Shown: piece after piece, positions 18,040 to 26,183 of the stretch
Layout: each line of letters opens with the position of its first letter
Numbering within the stretch: the first letter of the stretch is position 1
NCBI GenBank assembly: GCA_963713965.1
Contig: OY970217.1
Location: 682,001 to 746,000, forward strand
Source: CALAGB01 sp963713965
GTDB taxonomy: Bacteria; Chloroflexota; Chloroflexia; Thermomicrobiales; Thermomicrobiaceae
Direction: 5' to 3'
DNA: 64,000 bases
Program-made: the position numbers and the translations under genes
The notes under the pieces: model-generated
Seen by the model: only the letters and a program-made list of their open reading frames with translations
The model's database searches: none
Told to the model about the DNA's origin: nothing

Positions 18040-18705
18040 TCAGCTCCCAGAGGACTCCTGATTTACGCGCAGCACGTCTTCGGCATGGCTCAGGGCATCG
18101 GTCAGCTCGCGTTGGCGCAGCGCTTGAGTCAGATCGCCCCTGGTGCGCTCCAGCACTCCTCGCACCATGTCGGTCGTTCGTCGCAGGCCACCGGTCACCG
18201 CATCCGGATAATCGACCGAGACGAGCAGATCGTAGATCTCATCCATCACCGAGAGAAGCTCGGACGCCCGGGCCAAGTCGTGCCGCCGCATCGAATCGAG
18301 CGAATAACGGCGCAGCTCGCCGGCTGCCTCGCCGAGTCCGTTCAGAAAGACGGCGTCCTCCACGTTCAGATCCTGAGGCGTCGGGATCCCGCGTCGACTG
18401 ATGATGCCCAGCGTAATACGCGCCTCGGCGTACTCCTTCTGAGCGTCCTGCACGTAGCCGGTCCAATACAGATTTGGGAAATCGCGGAGGTCGTTTTCGA
18501 GCGAATCGCGCATGGCGCGCGCGTCGTCGAGAAGTTCGATCGCGGTGTCGAACTCGTTACGGTGCACGGCTCTAGTGGCGTTCGCGCTCAGGCGTACCAC
18601 ACGGCGGCTCTCGGCCAGCGCACGCTCGCGAAATGAGTTGATGCTGTCCAGGCGACCGATGATCTCTTCACCGATCTGCCACAGACGTCCGTCCTCTTCA
18701 GGCAT
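18040..18705 (-). CDS. Translin-family protein
   Basis: This 221-residue all-helical protein resembles the translin/TRAX family (COG2178). The family core is visible as FLNGLGEAAGELRRYSLDSM followed by RRHDLARASELLSVMDEIYD and GGLRRTTDMVRGVLERTRGDLT, and the N-terminal region has FRERALAESRRVVRLSANATRAVHR. Translins bind single-stranded RNA/DNA, and TRAX-like members have an acidic RNase site; conserved acidic residues (Glu in GELRR, Asp in RRHD) are present, but I cannot say whether the site is complete. The gene is alone, between a secreted protein and tRNA-Arg. GGGGAG lies before the ATG. Confidence 0.8.
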   Translation of the reverse strand: MPEEDGRLWQIGEEIIGRLDSINSFRERALAESRRVVRLSANATRAVHRNEFDTAIELLDDARAMRDSLENDLRDFPNLYWTGYVQDAQKEYAEARITLGIISRRGIPTPQDLNVEDAVFLNGLGEAAGELRRYSLDSMRRHDLARASELLSVMDEIYDLLVSVDYPDAVTGGLRRTTDMVRGVLERTRGDLTQALRQRELTDALSHAEDVLRVNQESSGS

Positions 18706-18796
18706 GTGTTCCGACTCCCCTCAAGCAGGTCCCGTCCCAATTGTGACGCGGCGACAACGAACTTCGCCGCGTTCTGTCTTCGAGATTTAGTCCCTA

Positions 18797-18805
18797 TGCT
18801 ATACT
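18797..18805 (+). promoter_or_regulatory. Extended -10 promoter of tRNA-Arg
   Basis: TGC plus TATACT (18800-18805) lies 58 bases before the tRNA. It shares TGCTATACTGA with the helicase promoter. The -35 region is weak. Confidence 0.55.
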
Positions 18806-18863
18806 GAACATTGGTCACCGCGCCGCTTGGCTCGCGATTGAGCGCAGCCGGTACGGCCATTTT

Positions 18864-18936
18864 GCCCTCGTAGCTCAACGGACAGAGCACTTGGCTTCGG
18901 ACCAAGGGGTTGGGGGTTCGAGTCCCTCCGAGGGTA
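18864..18936 (+). tRNA. tRNA-Arg (anticodon TCG)
   Basis: This is a 73-base cloverleaf. The acceptor stem GCCCTCG pairs with CGAGGGT (G-T at the end), the anticodon stem CTTGG/CCAAG holds the loop CTTCGGA with anticodon TCG at 18897-18899, and the T-arm contains GGTTCGAGTCC. The CCA end is not encoded. Confidence 0.95.
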
Positions 18937-19131
18937 CTCCTTCGCATCAAGAATCCGCACGGAAATGGTCGTTACGGGCCGCTGACGTGCGGATTTGTCG
19001 TTTCTGACGATGCTCTCCGACAGGCAACCGCTAACGCGTTGATATCAAGCGGCAGACGTCACTGGCATGCTATTATCCGCCGTACGACGTGATACGTGAT
19101 GTCCAGAATATCGACCGGAAGGCAATGGCGA

Positions 19132-20364
19132 ATGCGGGCGGTAGTCGTTTCGATCGGTTCCGAGCTGACCGAGGGTTTCCTTACTGATACCAACGCCACG
19201 TTCCTGGCGCAGGAGATGTCGGCACTCGGAATCGAGCTCGTCGGCGTCAGTCAAGTCGGGGACAACCTGGAACGGATCGTCACCGTTCTCCGTCGGGGCT
19301 GGGAGGATGCCGACCTCATCGTCACAACCGGAGGTATCGGCCCGACTGATGATGACCTGACACGTGAGTCCGTCGCCGCGCTTTTGGGCGAAGAGGTGAA
19401 GGTCGATCCCGATCTCCTCGAAGTCGTCGCCAAATTCTTCCGTTCCCGTTCCATTCCCATGCCGGAACAGAACAGCAAACAGGCCTGGCTTATCGCTTCG
19501 GCGCACGCGCTGCCAAACCCGATGGGCACTGCGCCCGGCTGGATCACCCAGCGTGGCGACAAGTACATCGTCTCCATGCCGGGTGTACCGCGAGAAATGC
19601 GGCGAATGTGGGCAGAGCAGGCGGTACCCCGTCTCGCTCATCGCCTCGGCGACCAGTTCTACGTGTCAAAGACGCTCAAGACGATCGGTATCGGCGAATC
19701 GGCGGCAGAGCGCGCTATCGCCGACTTGATTCACCGAGGCTATCCGGTTGTCGCCACCTACGCCAAAGACGATGGGGTACACATCCGCATCATTGCTGGG
19801 TCCTCGGACCGAGAGGCTGCCGAGTCCGCTGTGCGCCAGACCGAGGTCGAGGTGCGCACCATTTTGGACAATTATGTGTACGGGGAGGATCCGACCACGC
19901 TCGGTGCCGCCATCCTGGCACCAATCGTCGAGACCGGTGACACGCTTGCGATCAGTGACGCTGGCGCTGGTGGTCGAATCACAACTCTCATCGCGGAAGA
20001 GCCGGCGGCGGTGGTCCACTTTGCCGGTGGCATCACCCGCGCCTTCAGTCATGCTGCTTCCGTGAGCGGTATAGACGCGAACGATCCAGACGCGCCCTTG
20101 GCTCTCGCCAGGCTCGAGGCGTCACACGTTCGCGCCATGTTGAAAGCTGATTATGGGTTCGCGATCGTGGTGCGACTGACGCCGGGTGAGCGGCTGGATC
20201 TGACCAAGGGCGACATCGCGTTGTGTTTGATCGGTCGCGGCAAGACGCAGGAGCGAGAGCACTCCGTCACATCGATCCCATCCGAAGTACGGCGGCGTGC
20301 CGGGATGTGGGCGGCGGAGTTCCTCCGTACGTCACTCATGGCCGAGGTCGCGTCTCGGGCTTGA
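19132..20364 (+). CDS. CinA-family protein with degenerate C-terminal domain
   Basis: The N-terminal 250 residues of this 410-residue protein are a MoaB/MogA-like CinA domain (VVSIGSELTEGFLTDTN, TTGGIGPTDDDLT, SMPGVPREMRRMW), related to nicotinamide-nucleotide pyrophosphatase activity. The C-terminal part aligns with the PncC deamidase domain, but the usual ESCTGG catalytic block reads AISDAGAGGRIT, so the catalytic serine is missing and deamidase activity is doubtful. I chose the ATG at 19132 because the SIGSEL strand begins there and GGAAGG lies about 9 bases upstream. The last 33 bases overlap the convergent glycosyltransferase gene. Confidence 0.87.
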   Translation: MRAVVVSIGSELTEGFLTDTNATFLAQEMSALGIELVGVSQVGDNLERIVTVLRRGWEDADLIVTTGGIGPTDDDLTRESVAALLGEEVKVDPDLLEVVAKFFRSRSIPMPEQNSKQAWLIASAHALPNPMGTAPGWITQRGDKYIVSMPGVPREMRRMWAEQAVPRLAHRLGDQFYVSKTLKTIGIGESAAERAIADLIHRGYPVVATYAKDDGVHIRIIAGSSDREAAESAVRQTEVEVRTILDNYVYGEDPTTLGAAILAPIVETGDTLAISDAGAGGRITTLIAEEPAAVVHFAGGITRAFSHAASVSGIDANDPDAPLALARLEASHVRAMLKADYGFAIVVRLTPGERLDLTKGDIALCLIGRGKTQEREHSVTSIPSEVRRRAGMWAAEFLRTSLMAEVASRA

Positions 20365-21369
20365 TCCAGGCTCGCGAATCGATCTCCAGTTTCGTCGGAG
20401 TCCATAGCTTCGCAATCGCCACCAGAGCCCGACCGGATAACCGGCCATTTTGGCTATGTCCCCAAGTATTCGCAGCACGGGAATCATCGCCCCGGCGCGG
20501 ACGAAATCACTGCTCGCGACCGAATCGCGACGGCGCCACAACCGTCGAATTGGTCTAGCCAGGTACCACGATCCCCCCGCAGCCAGAACCAACGCGGCCA
20601 ATCGATCCCGACGCAACAGAGCCCACGGCAGGATGAGGAAGTAGCAGCCATAGCGCGCGGCGTGTCTGCGAGCAAACAGCCCAGCCTGGCCGTCGCCGCG
20701 CGCATAGCGATAATACTGACGCCAGTGAGAACGTGCCGATGGGCGCGGTGCGAACTCGACCACCGCGCCAGGCGCGAACTCAAAGCGAGCGTCCGCCCGC
20801 TTCAGTTTCAAGTCAAATACCAGATCTTCGCAGTAGTCCAGCCATTCAGGATATTCGATGCCCACCTCAAAGAGCGAGCGCCGAAATGCGACGGATCGGC
20901 TGGACGGAAGGAAGTGCTCCGGGCGGATCTCGTCAATGTCGGGCAGGGTAGTTGCGGCTAACGCGAGCTCGAAGGTGTTCGCGCATTCAGCTTCGAAGAA
21001 CCCGGCTACGACGTCGGGCTGCTGGCTCACCGGACGCTGGAACGGCTCGACGAGCCTCTCCAGCCAATCTAAGCGTAAGCGCGTGCCAGCGTCGGTTACG
21101 GCCACAATCGAACCAGTCGCCCGCCGCAATGCAATGTTGCGACCTCTCGAGATGTTGGCGTCCGGCTCCGACACGATGATGAAGGGCAGGCTCGTCTTCC
21201 AAGAGCGCGCTACGTCGAGCGTGTCGTCGCTGGAGCCGCCGTCGACCAAGATCACTTCACTCGGCTGGAGGGACTGGGCGTCGAGCGACTCGAAGAACGA
21301 AGGCAACGTCGCCGCCTCGTCCTTGACGGTGAGGATCAGAGTGATCGCGGGCAGGTCGCTAGCAGACAT
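20332..21369 (-). CDS. GT2-family glycosyltransferase
   Basis: This is a GT-A fold glycosyltransferase of family 2, 345 residues from MSASDLPAIT. ITLILTVKDEAATLPSFFESL, VILVDGGSSDDT and AVTDAGTRLRLDW carry the nucleotide-sugar binding motifs. Two hydrophobic stretches near residues 245-285 (YFLILPWALL; LAALVLAAGGSWYLA) suggest membrane association. The start overlaps the ybeY stop by 11 bases, so it is the last gene of the yqeY-pgpH-ybeY run; that is not a conserved partner, so a functional link is unlikely. Confidence 0.88.
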   Translation of the reverse strand: MSASDLPAITLILTVKDEAATLPSFFESLDAQSLQPSEVILVDGGSSDDTLDVARSWKTSLPFIIVSEPDANISRGRNIALRRATGSIVAVTDAGTRLRLDWLERLVEPFQRPVSQQPDVVAGFFEAECANTFELALAATTLPDIDEIRPEHFLPSSRSVAFRRSLFEVGIEYPEWLDYCEDLVFDLKLKRADARFEFAPGAVVEFAPRPSARSHWRQYYRYARGDGQAGLFARRHAARYGCYFLILPWALLRRDRLAALVLAAGGSWYLARPIRRLWRRRDSVASSDFVRAGAMIPVLRILGDIAKMAGYPVGLWWRLRSYGLRRNWRSIREPGSSPRRDLGHE

Positions 21370-21802
21370 CGGACTTCTCAAGATCAAAGAGGCGAATAAG
21401 CTGGTCCTGGCGAGCGATCATGCGTTCACGATCGTCAGGAGTGAGATCATCGTGCCCCAGCAAATGCAGCAGTCCGTGCAGTGCCAGATAGGCGATCTCA
21501 CGCTGTGTTGAGTGCCCCACCTCCGCCGCCTGTGCCCCCGCGGTCTCATACGAAACGGCAATATCGCCCAGATAGGGCGCGTCGCCCGGAAAGCTGATCA
21601 CATCAGTCGGCCCAGGGATGTCCATGTAGCGCAGATGCAGGTCGGCGATCTCGTCGTCGTTGCAGATCCAAATTCCGACCTCTCCTCCACAGCCATGCGC
21701 GGACGCGGCGAACCGCAACAGAGAGCCGAGAAGTTGAAGTTCGAGCGGGGGTGCGCCATCGCTGACGGTAACGCCGACTTCGAGCCGTGGAGCCTTCGGC
21801 AT
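21359..21802 (-). CDS. ybeY: Endoribonuclease YbeY
   Basis: YbeY is a zinc endoribonuclease needed for 16S rRNA 3-prime maturation and ribosome quality control. The 147-residue protein has the zinc motif HGLLHLLGHDD near residue 109 and PTDVISFP before it. The start lies 3 bases after the pgpH stop, so translation is probably coupled. In Bacillus pgpH (yqfF) and ybeY (yqfG) are also adjacent. Confidence 0.95.
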   Translation of the reverse strand: MPKAPRLEVGVTVSDGAPPLELQLLGSLLRFAASAHGCGGEVGIWICNDDEIADLHLRYMDIPGPTDVISFPGDAPYLGDIAVSYETAGAQAAEVGHSTQREIAYLALHGLLHLLGHDDLTPDDRERMIARQDQLIRLFDLEKSDVC

Positions 21803-21805
21803 CGG

Positions 21806-24007
21806 CTATGAGATCTCAACGGGCGACTGAGCGCTCGCCTTGGCGTGCGGCAACGGGACCTTCAGCTCTGGATACTCGACGCGCGGGTGATAGATGCCTT
21901 CGAGGATGGAAACGAACGCCGTGCGGATCTGCTCGACTTGCTTCAGGGTCAGATCGCATTCGTCCAACTGGCCGTCGTCCAGTCTCGACTTAATCACACC
22001 ATCGACGATTTGCTGAAGTTTTGCGGCACGGCGCACAGTCTTGCCGTCAGGAGGTGTCTGCTCTTCGTACAGCTTGCCCGATTGTGATGCCGCCCTGACT
22101 GCCGCTTCGACGCTGTCCGCCAGCATGATCACGCCGGCCTCTTTAGTTTGCGGCTTGGGGCCGGCATAGCGGAAATCGGACTCGTTGACGTCTTCGCCGT
22201 TATTCAGGGCCTCGGTGTAAAAGTACTTGATCAGCGACGTGCCGTGATGCTGCTGAATAACGTCGATGATCGTCTGCGGCAAATGCGCCTTCTTGCCCAG
22301 TCGAACACCGTCCAGGACGTGCTCCTGAATGATGCGGGCGCTCGTGCGCGGATCGAGCGCGTCGTGTACGTTAGCTCGGTTTGCCTGGTTCTCGACGAAG
22401 AAGCTAGGCCGCAATACCTTGCCAACGTCGTGATACAGGACAGCGACACGCGTGAAGAGTGGATCGCCACCGACATGCTCGACGGCGCTTTCGGCCAGAT
22501 TGCTCACCATGATGCTGTGGTGGTAGGTTCCTGGTGCCTCACGCGCGAGCCGGTAGAGGAGCGGCTGGTTCGGGTGTGCCAGTTCAAGTAACTGCAGGTG
22601 CGTGGTGATGCCGAAGATACGACCCAACACGCTGAACGACAAGAACGTCAGGCTGGCCGACAGCCCACCATTGGCCACCGCGCTGTAGACCAGCGTGCCG
22701 GATCCCGAGACTCCCAGGTTTCCATGAACCAGCGCAAACAATATCGCACTCACGAAGACGGAGACCGCGACGCCGAACCCTGCCCACAGGAAGGTCATGG
22801 TGCGCTCCGCGCGCCAGATAACGGCCGCGCCGGCCACCCCGCTCAAGAAGGCGAAGAAGGTGACGTCGAACGCGTTGCCTGCGACGATGCCCAGGTAAAG
22901 CGCAAGGAAGCCTGCACTGACGACCGCAACTTGAAAATCAAGTAGGACCGATAAGAGCATCACCGCCGCGGCGGCCGGGAACATGAACTTGAGGTTCGTG
23001 CTCAACAACCAGAAGCGGCCGGCAACCACCGGCACAACAATGACCAGCCCCACCAGCAACAATTGCTGGTTCTGCCACAACCCGCGAGCAAATTTGTAGA
23101 GGTAGAAGACCAGCCCCAGGGTGACGAACCCGAGCAGGCCAAGCACGCCAATGAACTGCTGCCAGTTGTGTGACGGCGTCAGCAGGTTGAAGAAATCCAG
23201 CTTTTCGATGTCGTCCTTGGTGACCGGATCGCCATCACGAACGATCACCTGGCCCTCTTGCACCGTCAGCATCACCGGCTCGACGGCGCGAGCAGCTGCC
23301 TCTCGTGCCGCTTTCGTTTGCGCATCATCGACGGTGACGTTCGCGCGAACGAACGGCTTAGCCAGGGCGACCGCCAGCTCTCGCTCGCTGAGGGACATCG
23401 GTACGTTTGAGCGAGAGAGAAGACTCTCTTTGACCGACGCCACGTCCTCCGGCTTGACCTGGTCCGCCATAGACACAGCCAGCAGCCGAGTCGCCTCAGA
23501 CGAAACTCGCGACCAAGAGTCGCTACTCAATAGGGCAATCGAGGTGGCGTCCGACGCACTGAGCCCGTCCAGGACCGAACGAATTTGGTCACTCATGTTG
23601 GTGTTGGCGACCGGAGTGGCGCCGGAGCGAATCGAGTCGATCTCATCCAACGCCTGCCTGAGACTGGCAAGCTGCGCCGGTGCGACCGTGTCATCCTGCT
23701 TGAGCACGATGTTGCGCGAGTCGTCATAGGCTTCCTGCTGGCGCTCCTGGGTGCCGATGTCGCTTTCGAAGGTCGCCGTTCGTGGCGCCTTGATCGTGCG
23801 ATTGGCAATTTCGCCCGCTTTGAGATTCAGAGAATCGGACTGCCAGGTGAAATAGAGGACCAGGCCGAGCACCATGAAGATGCTCAGCCCGAAGAGGACG
23901 AATCGTGAGATGCGCCAAACCGACGAGCCACGACGACCCGTGCGGCGAGTGAACCAGGAGACCCGCGATGCTGAAAATTGTGAGTCACCGTGCGACGTCG
24001 AGTTCAT
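21806..24007 (-). CDS. pgpH: 7TMR-HD phosphohydrolase, PgpH-type c-di-AMP phosphodiesterase
   Basis: This 733-residue membrane enzyme matches the 7TMR-HD family (YqfF/PgpH), which hydrolyses cyclic di-AMP. After a first helix near residue 40 there is an extracellular region to about 270, then several membrane helices (about residues 285-470), then a cytoplasmic HD domain: YHHSIMVSNLAESAVEHVGG, LYHDVGKVLRPSFF and TIIDVIQQHHGTSLIKYF give the metal-binding histidines and the HD pair. I chose the ATG at 24007 over upstream ones because the N-terminus before it is not family-like. It is coupled to ybeY downstream and follows yqeY. Confidence 0.93.
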   Translation of the reverse strand: MNSTSHGDSQFSASRVSWFTRRTGRRGSSVWRISRFVLFGLSIFMVLGLVLYFTWQSDSLNLKAGEIANRTIKAPRTATFESDIGTQERQQEAYDDSRNIVLKQDDTVAPAQLASLRQALDEIDSIRSGATPVANTNMSDQIRSVLDGLSASDATSIALLSSDSWSRVSSEATRLLAVSMADQVKPEDVASVKESLLSRSNVPMSLSERELAVALAKPFVRANVTVDDAQTKAAREAAARAVEPVMLTVQEGQVIVRDGDPVTKDDIEKLDFFNLLTPSHNWQQFIGVLGLLGFVTLGLVFYLYKFARGLWQNQQLLLVGLVIVVPVVAGRFWLLSTNLKFMFPAAAAVMLLSVLLDFQVAVVSAGFLALYLGIVAGNAFDVTFFAFLSGVAGAAVIWRAERTMTFLWAGFGVAVSVFVSAILFALVHGNLGVSGSGTLVYSAVANGGLSASLTFLSFSVLGRIFGITTHLQLLELAHPNQPLLYRLAREAPGTYHHSIMVSNLAESAVEHVGGDPLFTRVAVLYHDVGKVLRPSFFVENQANRANVHDALDPRTSARIIQEHVLDGVRLGKKAHLPQTIIDVIQQHHGTSLIKYFYTEALNNGEDVNESDFRYAGPKPQTKEAGVIMLADSVEAAVRAASQSGKLYEEQTPPDGKTVRRAAKLQQIVDGVIKSRLDDGQLDECDLTLKQVEQIRTAFVSILEGIYHPRVEYPELKVPLPHAKASAQSPVEIS

Positions 24008-24058
24008 CGATCCGCCTGACCCGCGTTCAGTTCGAACACGATGGAGTCTCACCCAGAG

Positions 24059-24532
24059 TTAGCCGCTCTTCGCCCTATTGCCTTGTTCCGACAAGGCGGT
24101 TCGGGCGGCCTGCGCCACAGCGTTGCCGGCCGCACGTTGCCCGGCGCGCTCACGCAAGACCGGGATAACTCGGCCCATATCGCCTGGCCCGGACGCGTGA
24201 AGAGAGTCGACCACTTCGCGTGCCAGCTGCAGCAGTTCCTCTTCGGAAAGCTGCGGTGGCAGATACTGTTCCAAAATCGCGATCTGCGCCTTCTCAATAT
24301 CGACCAAGTCCTGGCGACCACCTCGCGCGAATTGCTCGATCGAATCACCGCGCTGTTTGATCTGACGCAGAACGACGTCCACGATCTCGTCATCCGTAAG
24401 TGAACGACCACGCTCGATCTCAACATTGTGAATCGCGGAACGGAGAAACCGTACCACGTCACGACGCGTTATATCAGCGGAGCGCATGGCTTCTTTGAGA
24501 TCGCTCTGAAGCCTTAGTGCAAGTTCTGTCAT
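24059..24532 (-). CDS. yqeY: GatB/YqeY domain protein
   Basis: YqeY is related to the tail domain of the GatB amidotransferase subunit and is thought to interact with tRNA or the ribosome; its function is not firmly known. At 157 residues it has the usual length, with LRSAIHNVEIERGR, EYLPPQLSEEELLQLAREVV and SGPGDMGRVIPVLRER as family blocks. It is the first gene of yqeY-pgpH-ybeY. The ribosome site (GGTGAT) is weak. Confidence 0.92.
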   Translation of the reverse strand: MTELALRLQSDLKEAMRSADITRRDVVRFLRSAIHNVEIERGRSLTDDEIVDVVLRQIKQRGDSIEQFARGGRQDLVDIEKAQIAILEQYLPPQLSEEELLQLAREVVDSLHASGPGDMGRVIPVLRERAGQRAAGNAVAQAARTALSEQGNRAKSG

Positions 24533-24799
24533 ATGCTGGATCACCATGTGTGCCGGGCTTCGAATTGGCGCCCGATGAGCGACTTGGGTTTCTCAAACGG
24601 AGGAACGGACAGAAGCCAGTGGCATCGATCGCGTGAACGTTGCGACTGTCGCGAAATTATATCCCTCGCTGTGTATTTGCGTCAACGCGACGGCTGCCAG
24701 CAGATGGTTCGTTCGTACGCGGCTTGCGCGAACTTCCTCAGATGATCGAGCGTTCGGGACCTGCCATTACCGACCTTCTCGTGGGGGACTAAGGTCGTC
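24533..24799. other. Intergenic region before tRNA-Gly
   Basis: No coding sequence was recognised. It should contain the leftward yqeY promoter, which I could not define. Confidence 0.5.
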
Positions 24800-24829
24800 T
24801 TGACACTCGGATTAAGGTGCAGTTAGAAT
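24800..24829 (+). promoter_or_regulatory. Promoter of tRNA-Gly
   Basis: TTGACA (24800-24805), an 18-base spacer and TAGAAT (24824-24829) form a strong promoter whose expected start is about 28 bases before the tRNA. Confidence 0.85.
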
Positions 24830-24863
24830 TGCTCCATCGAGCCGATATCGGCTCAGAGCAGAT

Positions 24864-24939
24864 GCGGAAGTGGCTCAGCTGGTAGAGCATCTCCTTGCCA
24901 AGGAGAAGGTCGCGGGTTCGAATCCCGTCTTCCGCTCCA
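24864..24939 (+). tRNA. tRNA-Gly (anticodon GCC)
   Basis: This is a 76-base cloverleaf. The acceptor stem GCGGAAG/CTTCCGC is perfect, the anticodon stem TCTCC/GGAGA holds the loop TTGCCAA with anticodon GCC at 24897-24899, the T-loop is GGTTCGAATCC, and the CCA end is encoded (24937-24939). Confidence 0.97.
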
Positions 24940-24943
24940 GATG

Positions 24944-24972
24944 CGGACCCCATCTTGAAGGGGTCCGTTTTT
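24944..24972 (+). terminator. Terminator of tRNA-Gly
   Basis: The stem CGGACCCC/GGGGTCCG with loop ATCTTGAA is followed by TTTTTG, five bases after the tRNA CCA end. Confidence 0.92.
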
Positions 24973-25113
24973 GCTTTCCTTCAATTGGCGCTTCCACACC
25001 TTAAATCCGAATTCATCTGGACAAACCGAGCTGTTTGACAGCGTCTGCCATTGTCCATCACCTTTTCGGTTACTGAATCGGATCGCCGAGAATGAGACGG
25101 AGGCCAAACCCTC

Positions 25114-25608
25114 ATGCCGCCAGATTATGTCATCGATACCGTGACCCGCACGGTTGGAAACGGCACCTACGGTCCCATAGCCCTGAATCGTTTGAACGTC
25201 TCCGCCGACGTGCTTTACTACGCCGGAAGAATCGCGCCTGGCGGCAATTCGTATCAGCAAGAAACGTGGATACTGGCTAGTCAAGGCTGGTCAGTCACGC
25301 GCTTTAGGAATGACGGCAATGGTCCAACGCCAGCATTTGATTGGAAGCTGGAGCCGGACTGGGCCGAGAAACACGATCGGCATTGGCAGATTCGTGACGG
25401 ATATCTCGATCTCGTCCTCTTTGAGGGAACTCGCTATTACCTCGAGGATGCGGACGAGTTTGCGGACGCGCTCACTGACGGTCGGCTGACGTTGAATGAG
25501 GGAACAAACGTGCTCCGCTCACTTAATGAACTGTGTTTGGCACTGACTCGTCATGATTATTCCGCGGCCTCACTTCTTGAGGAATACGCGCCAGGACTGC
25601 CGTCTTGA
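25114..25608 (+). CDS. DUF402-like protein
   Basis: The 164-residue protein resembles the DUF402/FomD family, beta-barrel proteins some of which act as nucleotide or phosphate-ester hydrolases. The closing third, GYLDLVLFEG followed by YYLEDADEFADALTDGRLT, fits the family pattern of a short acidic strand and a D-x-D-E-F helix. The N-terminal half (TWILASQGWSVTRFRND) is less typical, so the assignment is moderate. GGAGG is 10 bases before the ATG. It stands alone after tRNA-Gly. Confidence 0.65.
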   Translation: MPPDYVIDTVTRTVGNGTYGPIALNRLNVSADVLYYAGRIAPGGNSYQQETWILASQGWSVTRFRNDGNGPTPAFDWKLEPDWAEKHDRHWQIRDGYLDLVLFEGTRYYLEDADEFADALTDGRLTLNEGTNVLRSLNELCLALTRHDYSAASLLEEYAPGLPS

Positions 25609-25761
25609 TCCAACAGCTTTGTGCTCGCACGATAGAGATCGTACCGCTAGGCAGAGACCGACAGGTTCAACGGAATCGAAAGAGCGCGGATACCAATCGG
25701 CATCCGCGCTTTGACATGTAGCAGGCGATCGTTTCCGTCAGCAGTTGAGCCGGTTAGACTG

Positions 25762-26148
25762 CTAGACCGAGAGCAACCGATCGAAAAACGAGCGGTAGCG
25801 CTGCAGGCCGACGCGCAAGTCTTCGGTCGAGACGTCATCTCCACTGTCCCACTGACGTTCAAGTGCCTGTCGTTCTTCCGCGAACGACGATGCCAGCGAC
25901 TTCATCACCTCGGCGATGAGACTGTCAGCCTGCTCAACGGCACGTCGTGGCTCGTCGACGAACCCGGACTGAACCGTCGTCCAACGTGACCTGAAGCTCT
26001 CAGCCTGGTCTGCAGGGAAGAGTGGAGTCCGACCACTTTCGGCACCCATCTCACCGTTGACGTTGCGTTCCTCGCGATTTTCTTCGGTCGTACCTGACAT
26101 TCCGGCGACGTCAGCGGTACTCAAACGATCTTCTTCCTGGTATTTCAT
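25762..26148 (-). CDS. Unknown protein, short soluble paralog of the gene upstream
   Basis: No named function. The 128-residue protein starts at the ATG at 26148, behind AAGGAG. Residues from about 45 on (FRSRWTTVQSGFVDEP, then AVEQADSLIAEVM) match the upstream gene's FANSWQLVQTQFVDDP and AVADADSLIGDVM, and both end in DLR...YRSFFDRLL or YRSLFDDLL. It lacks the membrane anchor and the central 40-residue block of its neighbour. The first 45 residues are polar and look disordered. It follows its paralog by about 35 bases, so the pair is probably one operon produced by duplication. Confidence 0.75.
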   Translation of the reverse strand: MKYQEEDRLSTADVAGMSGTTEENREERNVNGEMGAESGRTPLFPADQAESFRSRWTTVQSGFVDEPRRAVEQADSLIAEVMKSLASSFAEERQALERQWDSGDDVSTEDLRVGLQRYRSFFDRLLSV

Positions 26149-26183
26149 GGTCACTCCTTCGAATTACTTCGCATTGGCTGAAC

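Noticed and set aside
18588..18950. Leftward open frame with GGTRTPNPLVRSQVLCPLSY
   Set aside because: It is the antisense reading of tRNA-Arg plus the translin promoter region.
24853..25284. Leftward open frame with RRDSNPRPSPWQGDALPAEP
   Set aside because: It is the antisense reading of tRNA-Gly, a well-known false protein pattern in databases.
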